From: JAHECQ01 sp963775125
GTDB taxonomy: Bacteria > Actinomycetota > Acidimicrobiia > Acidimicrobiales > SZUA-35
Direction: 5' to 3'
Length of the DNA stretch: 64,000 bases
Assembly (NCBI GenBank): GCA_963775125.1
Contig: CAVZHQ010000002.1
Coordinates: 744,001 to 808,000 of the forward strand
Notes under the pieces: model-generated
Database searches by the model: none
Told to the model about the DNA's origin: nothing
The model's input: only the letters and a program-made list of their open reading frames with translations
Position numbers and translations under genes: made by a program
Shown here: one piece after another, positions 41,787 through 51,597 of the stretch
Layout of the letters: each line of letters begins with the position of its first letter
Numbering within the stretch: position 1 is the stretch's first letter

Positions 41787-42074
41787 TCAGCCGACGATCT
41801 CGGAGATCTGCATCACCGGAGTGATGTTGGTGTAATTGGTAACGTCGGCCTGAATGGTCGGGGTCTCTGGCCCACCGGCGGCCGTCTGGAAATCGGACAT
41901 ACTCTCGAAGTAGAAGTGCACCGCGGCGACGTTCGGGCCGTTGAGGCCCTTGTCGATCTCGGTCTTCACCGGACTCCAGGCGGCAACCGCCATGGGGATG
42001 TGCGTTGCCGCGTAGTAGTCGTGGTCGAAGGTGCTGCCATCGGCAGATGGATAGAGAACGCTGACTCGGATCAT
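41787..42074 (-). CDS. EthD-family protein
   Basis: A 95-residue dimeric alpha/beta barrel protein: MIRVSVLYPSADGSTFDHDY, then YAATHIPMAVA. Homologues were first described next to ethyl tert-butyl ether degradation genes; some are monooxygenase-like or heme-degrading. No catalytic role can be assigned. It is convergent with DinB. Confidence 0.85.
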   Translation of the reverse strand: MIRVSVLYPSADGSTFDHDYYAATHIPMAVAAWSPVKTEIDKGLNGPNVAAVHFYFESMSDFQTAAGGPETPTIQADVTNYTNITPVMQISEIVG

Positions 42075-42155
42075 CCTGGGACCCTACGCAGCGAATCCCG
42101 GTCTCGCAATACCCAATCCTGCTGCCGCGCCGGGCCATCCCCTACCATCTCGGAC

Positions 42156-42599
42156 ATGACCGAACTCTCCGAGCCCGGCGGAACTCCAGGCGGGCTCGGC
42201 ATCTTCTTCGCCGGGTGCGCACTTACGATCGCCTCGGCCTGGTTCTTCATCGACTCGGTACGGGTCACCACGTTCGGCCCGGGTTGGATGTCCGGCCTCG
42301 TCGGCGGTTCGACGGGCGTGGTCTTCCTACCCCTGTTGGTCGGTGTCATCGGTTTGTTCTACGACGCACGCAAGCTCTGGGCCTGGGTTGTGTTCGCCGC
42401 AGGGTTCGGCATCCTCTTCGTTGAAATCCTCAGCCGGCTGCAGTTCTTCCTGAACCTCAAACTCTCCCATCTGCTGATCATGCTCATCAGTTTCGGTGCG
42501 GGGATCGGCATGATTCTCCGCTCGCTGCGCTCGATGTCGGGCCCCGACGATGAGCCGCCCTGGCGGGACGCCCTGAACAAGTTCGAGAAGCGGAGCTGA
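42156..42599 (+). CDS. Hypothetical four-helix membrane protein
   Basis: A 147-residue protein with four predicted membrane helices: GLGIFFAGCALTIASAWFFI, then VVFLPLLVGVIGLFYDA, WAWVVFAAGFGILFVEIL and LSHLLIMLISFGAGIGMIL. A basic and acidic C-terminal tail ends in KFEKRS. No recognisable family. Faces PAP2 tail to tail. Confidence 0.65.
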   Translation: MTELSEPGGTPGGLGIFFAGCALTIASAWFFIDSVRVTTFGPGWMSGLVGGSTGVVFLPLLVGVIGLFYDARKLWAWVVFAAGFGILFVEILSRLQFFLNLKLSHLLIMLISFGAGIGMILRSLRSMSGPDDEPPWRDALNKFEKRS

Positions 42600-42624
42600 G
42601 CCCGATCAACGTTCAGCGAGTTCG

Positions 42625-43434
42625 TCAGCGCGCGGTAGCTCCCTCGATCGGAGCAACGTCGACGACCGCAACCACCAGCTCGGGGCGAGCCGGCGACAGC
42701 CAGGTCAAGCGGCCGGGCCAACGCTGCCGTCCAACCCGGTTCATCCAGAGCCCGACCAGCATGAAAACCACAGCGACGATCCCGTCGGCCCACCAATGGT
42801 GCCCGGTCGCCGCCACCACCCACACGGTGACGAAGACGTGGGTCAGAACGACCCAGCGCCATCGGCTCGGGCTCACAGAGAACACACCGAAGGAGACGAT
42901 GGCCGCCCAGGCCACGTGGATGGAAGGCATCGCCGCAAACTGATCGGAGATGCCGGTGCCGACGGGCCCGTACACCGAGATTCCGATGCGATTGCTGAGG
43001 TCGACGAATCCATACTCCGGCAGGAACCGCGGAGGGGCCACCCGCAGGAACCGGATAACGAGACAGAAGCCCGTGAGGATGGCAAGCGCGGTACGCCACG
43101 TGTGGTAGTGCTCCCGGTGTCGAACCCACATCCAGACGAGGAAGATGATGAGCGCGGGGACATGGACGGTGGCGTAGTACACGCTGGTGAACCAGGCCAC
43201 CCAGTCTCGTTCGATCACCCACTGCTGAATGGTCGCCTCGGAGGGCAGGAAGAGCCGGTCCTGCCAGACCGCTATCTGGCGAGCCCGTTCCAATGCTCCC
43301 GCTTCGTGAGCAAGCGGCAGCTTCCGGGCCAGCCGCCACAACGTGTAGAGGGCAGCAACGAACGAGAACTCCCACGCCGCGGGAATGAGGGCCATCGAGA
43401 CCCGGGTCGGCCGAAATCGGCGGAGTAACAGCAC
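42625..43434 (-). CDS. PAP2-superfamily membrane phosphatase
   Basis: A 269-residue polytopic protein. Phosphatase motifs include RVAPPRFLP, AMPSIHVAWA (catalytic His) and ATGHHWWADGIVA, the C-terminal histidine motif. Length and topology match the inositol-phosphorylceramide synthase-like PAP2 group (Aur1-like), which move phospho-head groups, or dephosphorylate lipid phosphates. GTG 43434 is the start. Confidence 0.85.
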   Translation of the reverse strand: MLLLRRFRPTRVSMALIPAAWEFSFVAALYTLWRLARKLPLAHEAGALERARQIAVWQDRLFLPSEATIQQWVIERDWVAWFTSVYYATVHVPALIIFLVWMWVRHREHYHTWRTALAILTGFCLVIRFLRVAPPRFLPEYGFVDLSNRIGISVYGPVGTGISDQFAAMPSIHVAWAAIVSFGVFSVSPSRWRWVVLTHVFVTVWVVAATGHHWWADGIVAVVFMLVGLWMNRVGRQRWPGRLTWLSPARPELVVAVVDVAPIEGATAR

Positions 43435-43580
43435 GAGGAGCGCGCTCGATGAGCGCGGCCACTGCCGATTCCTGCCACGTCGGCCACGGCACAGTCCCTA
43501 CCTCCTCCGAACCCGTAGAGTTTCTCGGCTCCCCAGCCTAGAACGTGCAGTCGAGGACCTGGCTGCGTCCGAGCGGTCGG

Positions 43581-44327
43581 TCAGCGTTCGGGAATCAACA
43601 GCTTGCGGGTCGATGATGAGCCCCGAAAGCCGAGGCGACGATAGACGGCTTCCGCCGAGTTGCCGTCGGTGACCGCCAGGCCAACACTTGTCTCGCCCGC
43701 CTCGGCCAAGAGGTGGATTGCGCGTTGGAGCACCAAGGCCCCCATTCCCGCGAACGTCTCCCCGGGTTCACGGAACACCTCGCTCACCCAAGGCTCGGCG
43801 TCGGATGCATCGCCCTCCATCTCGTTGATGATGCAGACCGCAACGATCCGGTCACGCCAGCGGATCAGCCCGCTTGCGTCGTCGCGGAACGGTCCCACCA
43901 ACGTGCCGTCTGCGAGGGCGACGAACTCGTCCGCTGCCTCGAGCGGATCGGCCGTTTCGAAGTCGAGATGCCCCAGCGGATACGCCCGAACGGCGAGTGC
44001 CCCCAGTTCCAGCGGGGTTGCGTCCATCGGGCCGAAACGAAAACCCGAAGGAAGGGTCGGATACGGAATCTCCCCTCGTGAGAGTGATCGGCGGTAGAGG
44101 TGCGCATGGCGGACCAGCACGGCTCCCGCCTCGAGCAGGGCGGCGGTGAGCGCGTCGTCATCGGAGACCACCCACCAACCACGAAGTCGGTCGAAGGCAG
44201 CGCCGACTGCGGCCACCACACCGCAGGGGGTCAGGACCTGCTCCGCAGTCGGCCGTTCTTGCGCGCAGGGGACGTAGGACAGCAGGATCCGACCCGCACC
44301 GTCATTCAGCTCGCATCGATCGACCAA
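43581..44327 (-). CDS. GNAT-family N-acetyltransferase
   Basis: A 248-residue protein. The acetyl-CoA-binding fold is at the C-terminus: VSEVFREPGETFAGMGALVL, then LAVTDGNSAEAVYRRLGFRG. The N-terminal half is a degenerate second GNAT copy. The start TTG at 44327 is uncertain because no better codon lies nearby. The substrate is unknown. Divergent from BKACE, 47 bases apart. Confidence 0.78.
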   Translation of the reverse strand: MVDRCELNDGAGRILLSYVPCAQERPTAEQVLTPCGVVAAVGAAFDRLRGWWVVSDDDALTAALLEAGAVLVRHAHLYRRSLSRGEIPYPTLPSGFRFGPMDATPLELGALAVRAYPLGHLDFETADPLEAADEFVALADGTLVGPFRDDASGLIRWRDRIVAVCIINEMEGDASDAEPWVSEVFREPGETFAGMGALVLQRAIHLLAEAGETSVGLAVTDGNSAEAVYRRLGFRGSSSTRKLLIPER

Positions 44328-44374
44328 GCTCCAAGTATTGCCCAGCGCCTGCTGTGACCGACTAGGAATTGGGT

Positions 44375-45277
44375 ATGTCCGATCAGCTCGTCATCATCGA
44401 GGTTGCGCTCAACGGGGCAACGCGCCGCTCTCGGAATCCGAATGTCCCCATCACACCGCAGGAGATCGCGGTCGACGCTTTGGCGTGCCTCGAGGCCGGC
44501 GCCGCAATCGTTCACCAACACGATGCCGACGGAGCCACCAGCGCCGCTCGCACCGCGGAACAATCGCTCGAGACGTACCGCCTGATTCTGGCCGAACGAC
44601 CCGACGCCATTCTCTATCCCACCGCCACCTTCTTGGACCCGGTTTCGGAACGTTGGGGCGCCCACTCGCCGCTCGTCGAGGCCGGCGTTCTTCGCACTGC
44701 ATATGCCGATCCCGGCTCGGTCAACCTCGGGTCGATCGGCGCCGCAGGCTCCCGGGGCCCGTCGAGCTTCGTCTACGTCAACAGCCACGCAGACTTCGCC
44801 TACCAACTCGAAGGGTGTCGAAGGCTCGAACTCGGCCCGAACATCGCGATCTTCGAGCCCGGCTTCCTACGAGCCGCCCTGGCACACGTAGCGGCCGGAA
44901 CGATGCCGACTGGAGCGTTCGTCAAGCTGTACTTCGGCGGTGGCGGCAACTGGAGCTTCGGGCTGCCGCCCACCGAGTCAGCGCTCGACCTGTATTGCGA
45001 GATGCTTGCCGGGCACCCGGTTACCTGGGCGGTCGCTGTCCTCGGTGGGGACGTCGTCGAGAGCGGCATGGCCGGGTGGGCACTCGAGCGCGGTGGCCAT
45101 CTGAGGATCGGGCTCGAAGATCACCGAGGGCCAAGGCAGCCCAGCAACGTCGAACTGACGCAACAAGCGGTGGCGCTCGTCGAGCGCTCCGGCAGGCGAG
45201 TGGCAACTCCCGCCGAGGCCGCCGACATCATCGGCCTGCCCCGAAGCGGGATGCAGCCAGGGTTACCGGTTCGTTAG
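44375..45277 (+). CDS. BKACE-family beta-keto acid cleavage enzyme (DUF849)
   Basis: A 300-residue TIM-barrel enzyme. VIIEVALNGATRR is the zinc-binding start, HQHDADG replaces the HVHVRxxxG motif, and GGDVVESGMAGWALE continues the barrel. Family members cleave beta-keto acids with acetyl-CoA. The specific Kce activity (3-keto-5-aminohexanoate) needs a Glu at the specificity site that cannot be judged here. ATG 44375 follows TTG 44369 in frame. It lies before a CoA-transferase, so an acyl-CoA pathway is likely. Confidence 0.85.
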   Translation: MSDQLVIIEVALNGATRRSRNPNVPITPQEIAVDALACLEAGAAIVHQHDADGATSAARTAEQSLETYRLILAERPDAILYPTATFLDPVSERWGAHSPLVEAGVLRTAYADPGSVNLGSIGAAGSRGPSSFVYVNSHADFAYQLEGCRRLELGPNIAIFEPGFLRAALAHVAAGTMPTGAFVKLYFGGGGNWSFGLPPTESALDLYCEMLAGHPVTWAVAVLGGDVVESGMAGWALERGGHLRIGLEDHRGPRQPSNVELTQQAVALVERSGRRVATPAEAADIIGLPRSGMQPGLPVR

Positions 45278-45411
45278 CGCCGGCGCCGACCCGAACCCGT
45301 CGAACCCCGACGGTCCGATGATCCTGTCGATCTCGCCGGTCCTTCTCGGCATCTGCACGATCGACCATCCGGTGTTGGCCTCCGACACCGCGACGGAGTA
45401 GGAATGCCGCA

Positions 45412-46617
45412 ATGCACGATCTTCCACCAGGGTGCCTCGAGGGCATCCGGGTCATCGACCTCACCACGATCCTCATGGGTCCGCTCGGCACCCGCATCCT
45501 CGGTGACCTTGGTGCCGACGTCATTCGGATCGAGACCCTGCAGGGCGATTCCCTGAGGAACAGCGTCCCTGCCCGCAACCCCGGCATGTCCGGCATCCTG
45601 CTGAATGTCCACCGCAACAAGCGGTCGGTCTCGCTCGACCTGAAGAGCGACGCCGGACGCGATGCGGCCCTCGCCATCACCGACTCAGCCGACGTGGTGG
45701 TCACGAACATGCGACGCTCGGCGCTGACCCGCCTCGGTCTCGGTCCCGACGCGCTCCGGGTGCGAAAACCCGAACTCATCGTGTGCGTCGCCAACGGCTA
45801 TGGGTCGGGCGGACCGTACGCCCAACGAGCGGCCTACGACGACGCCATCCAGGCCGGCTCAGGCCTGAGCTGGTTGGTCGGACAAGTCCAGGACCGGCCC
45901 GGCTACCTTCCGACGATCGTCGCCGACAAGGTCTGCGGCATGGTGATCGCTCAGGCGGTGCTGGCTTCACTCGTCCATCGGTATCGCACCGGACTGGGGC
46001 AAAGCATCGAGGTCCCGATGCTGGAGACCATGGTCGCCTTCAACCTTCTCGATCACCAGCGGGGGCACGTCTTCGACCCGCCCATTGGCGACTTCGGGTA
46101 CGAACGCCTGCTGTCTCCGTACCGGCGGCCGGTACGGACCGCAGACGGATGGGCCGGAATCCTTCCCTACGCCGACCAGCAGTGGCAGGCCTTCTTCCGG
46201 GTGGCCGATCGACCCGACCTCGCTGCCGACGCCAGATTTGCCGACCACAACTCGCGCATTGCCAACATCAACGAGCTCTACCGCCTGCTGGATGAGCTTG
46301 CGGTCCAGCACACCACAGCCGAGTGGCAGGCGCTGTGCGACGCCAACTCGATCCCCATGAGCCCGGTACTCGACCTGCCCGACGCGGCCACCGACCCGCA
46401 TCTCGCCGCCGTCGGTCTCTTCGAGTCCGAACTCCATCCGACCGAAGGCCACTACCGAAACGTGGCGGAACCCGTCCGCTACGACCATGCTCCCGCCGGC
46501 CTGAGACGTCACGCGCCGCGCCTCGGTCAGCACACCACCGAGGTCCTGACCGAGGTCGGTCTCGACGCCGAGACCATCCGGGCCATGCTCGATGCCGGCC
46601 AAGCCAGGGAGACCTGA
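45412..46617 (+). CDS. CaiB/BaiF class III CoA-transferase
   Basis: A single-domain family member of 401 residues. LEGIRVIDLTTILMGPLGTR and RILGDLGADVIRIE are the usual N-terminus. HRNKRSVSLDLKS and GLGQSIEVPMLETM are also typical. The catalytic aspartate is expected near position 170 in the AYDDAIQAGSG region (D-D present). It follows the BKACE gene by 134 bases, holding a short open frame that looks accidental. Together they suggest a beta-keto acid or branched acid catabolic unit. Confidence 0.88.
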   Translation: MHDLPPGCLEGIRVIDLTTILMGPLGTRILGDLGADVIRIETLQGDSLRNSVPARNPGMSGILLNVHRNKRSVSLDLKSDAGRDAALAITDSADVVVTNMRRSALTRLGLGPDALRVRKPELIVCVANGYGSGGPYAQRAAYDDAIQAGSGLSWLVGQVQDRPGYLPTIVADKVCGMVIAQAVLASLVHRYRTGLGQSIEVPMLETMVAFNLLDHQRGHVFDPPIGDFGYERLLSPYRRPVRTADGWAGILPYADQQWQAFFRVADRPDLAADARFADHNSRIANINELYRLLDELAVQHTTAEWQALCDANSIPMSPVLDLPDAATDPHLAAVGLFESELHPTEGHYRNVAEPVRYDHAPAGLRRHAPRLGQHTTEVLTEVGLDAETIRAMLDAGQARET

Positions 46618-46632
46618 CCGACCCTCGACCGT

Positions 46633-46995
46633 TCAGCGAGCGGCGACGACCATGATCTCGACTTTCGCCTTCGGTGCCGCAAGTCGGGCCTCGACCGTGG
46701 CCCGGGCCGGCGTGTTACCCGGCGAGATCCATGGGTCCCAGACCTCGTTCATCTGCGCCCACTCCGAGATGTCCGTCAACCAGATGTTGGCCGACAGCAG
46801 TTTGGACTTGTCGGTTCCGGCCGACGCCAGGAGTTCGTCGATCCGGCTCAGGATCTGCGCTGTCTGACCCTTGACGTCGAGGTCGTAGTCGCTGGCCACG
46901 ATGCCGGCCAGGTACACCGTGTCGCCATGAACCACGGCCGAACTCATGCGGGCACCGACGTCAATGCGCTGGATGTCGTTCTGGATCTCTGTCAT
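46633..46995 (-). CDS. RidA-family (YjgF) protein
   Basis: A 120-residue trimeric enamine/imine deaminase fold: VVHGDTVYLAGIVASDYDL, RIDELLASAGTDKSKL and NTPARATVEARLAAP. The Arg in PARATVEA is the one that binds the substrate carboxylate, so RidA-type deaminase activity is plausible. It is convergent with the CoA-transferase and divergent from the NUDIX gene. Confidence 0.9.
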   Translation of the reverse strand: MTEIQNDIQRIDVGARMSSAVVHGDTVYLAGIVASDYDLDVKGQTAQILSRIDELLASAGTDKSKLLSANIWLTDISEWAQMNEVWDPWISPGNTPARATVEARLAAPKAKVEIMVVAAR

Positions 46996-47012
46996 GGCGC
47001 GAGCATAGGGCC

Positions 47013-47501
47013 ATGATCACCTCCGCCGGCCTGCTGCTCTATCGCCGAACCCAGGACTCCGCCGACGACGCCGAAATTCTGCTCGCCCACCCCGGCGGGC
47101 CGTACTGGGCGAAGAAGGACGAGCACGGTTGGTCGGTCCCGAAGGGCGAGATCGATGACGGCGAGGATCCGATGGACGCTGCTCGACGCGAGTTCGCCGA
47201 GGAGGTCGGCCACCCACCGCCGGACGGTGACTACCAATTGCTCGTCATGCTGAAGGGTTCCAAGCGCATCTCCATCTGGGTGCTCGAGACCGATTTTGAC
47301 CTCGGCCTCTTCGGTCAGCGTCCGGTCAGCACGACCGAGATCGAGTGGCCGCCGCGTTCGGGTCGGCGCATCACCATCCCCGAGATCGATCGCCTTTCGT
47401 GGTTCTCGCTCGGCGAGGCCGAAGTCAAGCTGCACAAAGGCCAGATCCCGATTGTCGCTCACCTCCGCGACTTCATTCGTCGCAACGAGACCACCTCGTA
47501 G
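47013..47501 (+). CDS. NUDIX hydrolase
   Basis: A 162-residue protein with the NUDIX box GEIDDGEDPMDAARREFAEE followed by VG, so Mg-binding glutamates are present. The long insertions before and after (YWAKKDEHGW and LKGSKRISIWVLE) match the large actinobacterial NUDIX subgroup often found near gpmI. The substrate is uncertain, possibly a diadenosine polyphosphate or sugar-nucleotide. It runs directly into gpmI, nine bases apart. Confidence 0.9.
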   Translation: MITSAGLLLYRRTQDSADDAEILLAHPGGPYWAKKDEHGWSVPKGEIDDGEDPMDAARREFAEEVGHPPPDGDYQLLVMLKGSKRISIWVLETDFDLGLFGQRPVSTTEIEWPPRSGRRITIPEIDRLSWFSLGEAEVKLHKGQIPIVAHLRDFIRRNETTS

Positions 47502-47510
47502 ACTCCGGGC

Positions 47511-49142
<1,632 letters not shown>

Positions 49143-49209
49143 CACCTGCTTCAACACTGATGTCCTTTTGGGCCCGCACGCTCAGCAGGCGCCGAGGCCA
49201 TCCGACAAG

Positions 49210-50118
49210 ATGGAGGTGGCGATCAACTCTTACTCACAGATCCTCTGGACGGCGGCTGGCCTCACGGTTGGCCTCGCCGTCATCGTCTGGTTCCGAACCG
49301 TCCGATACTCGCAGTCTCGGGTCACCGGACGCCGGACGGCCAACGAGCAGTGGCAGTCGTTGGCCGAGGCACTTTCGGCTTCCGATCGGGGGCCGATCTC
49401 AGCCGAGGCGGCGAACCGCCTGGTTCGGGCTCTCGACCAAGCACCGGATGACGCGGCAACTCTGACCTTCGTCGCCGAATCGCTGTCGCTTCGGCCGAAC
49501 GACCATCAACTGCTGGAACTGGTGAACCGCTCGCACCTTCGATCGAGCCTTCATTGCACCCTGCTGTCCGGCGAACAAGACCGTCAGGTCGCGGCGCTGC
49601 AGCTCACCAGCCGTCTCGGAGCGACCGAACAACTGCCGCTGGTCCTCGTCCTTGCCCTCTCGCCCGAAACGGCGGTCGCTCGAGCGGCGATCCAAACCCT
49701 CGAATCCATCGACCCGACGAGCGCGCTCGACCTCCTCTTTCGAGGCCTCCGGACCGAGGGCATGTGGGCCTTCGGCCAGACCCTCAATCTCCTACGCCGG
49801 GACGCGCTCGACGGCTGGTTGAACACCTACGGCGATGCACGGTTGGCAGACGTCGTCACACTCCTCGCCACACTCGTGCAGACCGAGACCGAACCCATCC
49901 GGCTGGCGTGCGTCGACATACTCAGCCTGGTCCCCCATCGGATGGCGACCCAGGCCATCGGCCGAGCGGCCCGAGGATCGGATGTCGTCGCCTCGTCGGC
50001 CCAGGAAGCGTTGCGGACGACCGTGTCGGGCCGAGTCCTTCTGGCCAAGCTCGACCTGGCCCAGGACAATCGGGATCGGGCCGAGCGACGCCTCAACCTG
50101 TCGACGGCGAAGGCGTGA
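49210..50118 (+). CDS. Membrane-anchored HEAT-repeat protein of a polysaccharide operon
   Basis: A 302-residue protein: one N-terminal membrane helix (LWTAAGLTVGLAVIVWF), then helical repeats (VAALQLTSRLGATEQLPLVLV, AIQTLESIDPTSALDLL, ACVDILSLVPHRMATQAIG and more). HEAT-like repeats of this type occur next to processive glycosyltransferases in actinobacteria and may be an assembly or regulatory scaffold. Its stop overlaps the GTG of the GT2 gene (GTGA). ATG 49210 is favoured over an earlier GTG at 49168. Confidence 0.75.
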   Translation: MEVAINSYSQILWTAAGLTVGLAVIVWFRTVRYSQSRVTGRRTANEQWQSLAEALSASDRGPISAEAANRLVRALDQAPDDAATLTFVAESLSLRPNDHQLLELVNRSHLRSSLHCTLLSGEQDRQVAALQLTSRLGATEQLPLVLVLALSPETAVARAAIQTLESIDPTSALDLLFRGLRTEGMWAFGQTLNLLRRDALDGWLNTYGDARLADVVTLLATLVQTETEPIRLACVDILSLVPHRMATQAIGRAARGSDVVASSAQEALRTTVSGRVLLAKLDLAQDNRDRAERRLNLSTAKA

Positions 50119-51597
50119 GGCCGGACGCAGGTACGGCGTCGCTCGTTCTCACTTCGCTCGCCGTTGTCCCACTGCTCTACACCGCCATCTACTGCGCCAC
50201 GCTCGCATGGTTGGCATTCCGTTCGACCAGCGAGGACGCTTCCCGTTCCGGACACTGTCTTCTGGCCAGAAGCGACCTTGCCATCGACGCGGACACCGTC
50301 CGACCCGGCGTGTCGATCGTCATGCCGGCGTACAACGAACGGCCCGTCATCGAAGCCGCAATCAGGAATGCGCTTCGCCAGGACTACCCGACGATCGAGA
50401 TCATCGTGGTCGATGACGGGTCGACCGACGGGACACTCGAGACCGTCATCCAGGCGTTCGGACTCCGAACGATCGAGACTGACATCCGGGCAGAGCTCCC
50501 GACAACCGCCGTTCGCGCCGCCTACACCAACGCTGCCTACACCAATGAAGAGCACGTCAGCGGACATGGCACATCCATTCGGGTCCTCTCGATCGAGCCC
50601 AGCGGTTCCAAGGCAGCCGCGGCGCAACGCCGGCGTCAACATCGCCCGATACCCGTTCGTGGCGATCCGCGATGCCGACGGACTCATGGAGCCAGACGTC
50701 CTGAGCCGGTGCATGGCCGAGATCGACCAGAGCACCGTGCCCATGATCGCGGTCGGGACGACGCTGTTACCAGCCAACGAATGCGTCATCGTCGATGACC
50801 AGGTCGTCTCCACGCAGGTGTCGTTGTCGCCTCTGGTGGGCGCCCAAACCATCGAGTATCTCCTCGCCTTCTTCTTGTCGAGGCCTGCGCTGGCAAGCCA
50901 CAACGTGCTTCCGTTCGTGTCGGGCGGTTTCGGCCTGTTCTCACGCGAGGCGATCCTGGCGGTGAACGGCTTCGCGCCCGACCACATGGGGGAGGACCTC
51001 GACTTCTGCATTCGGCTCCATCGTCACTACATCGATCGCCAGATTCCCTACGCCGTCACCACCGTTCCCGAGGCGATCGTCTGGACCGAGGTACCCACCT
51101 CCCTGCAACAGCTCCGCCAACAACGCAGACGTTGGCAGTGGGGCTTCCACTCGGTCATCCAGGCCAACAGTGACCTGCTGTATCGAGGAGGCCACGGGCA
51201 ACTGGGCACCTTCGGCTACGGCTACCTTCACGTTTTCGAATGGTGGGGGCTCTTCCTGGAGACCGGCGGGTGGGTCCTCACCGCGCTGCTCGCCGTCGGT
51301 GGCTTCGTTCCGCTCCACATCGTCGTGTCCGCCTTCGTCCTCGCGCAGATGCTCTCCCTCGCCACGGCCGCGCTCGGGGTCCAGCTTGCACTGCGGCGCA
51401 CCTCGTGGTTTGCCGACCGACGAAGCCTCGTGCGTCTCGCCATCCTGACCGCGGTGTTCTCCTTCGGATACCGCCAGCTGACCTCGATCTGGCGGCTACA
51501 AGCCATGCTGTCGACCGATCGGCAGTGGGGCGAAATGACGAGAGACGGCTTCGCCTCAGGCGGGACCACTCCAAACGAATGGGCGCTGACATCATGA
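50115..51597 (+). CDS. Processive GT2 glycosyltransferase (cellulose/hyaluronan synthase type) with frameshift
   Basis: A membrane GT2 of about 493 residues. The N-terminal helix VLTSLAVVPLLYTAIYCATL leads into VVDDGSTDG (first Asp), then after a shift near 50621 IRDADGL (DxD), GEDLDFCIRLH (acceptor Asp) and QQRRRWQWG (QxxRW), the four motifs of processive synthases. Three C-terminal helices follow. One surplus G explains the shift. The BcsB-like gene starts within its stop (ATGA). Polymer type unknown. Confidence 0.85.

Noticed and set aside
45318..45401. 27-codon leader frame before the CoA-transferase
   Set aside because: No ribosome-binding site, attenuator-like repeat codons or terminator follow; likely accidental.
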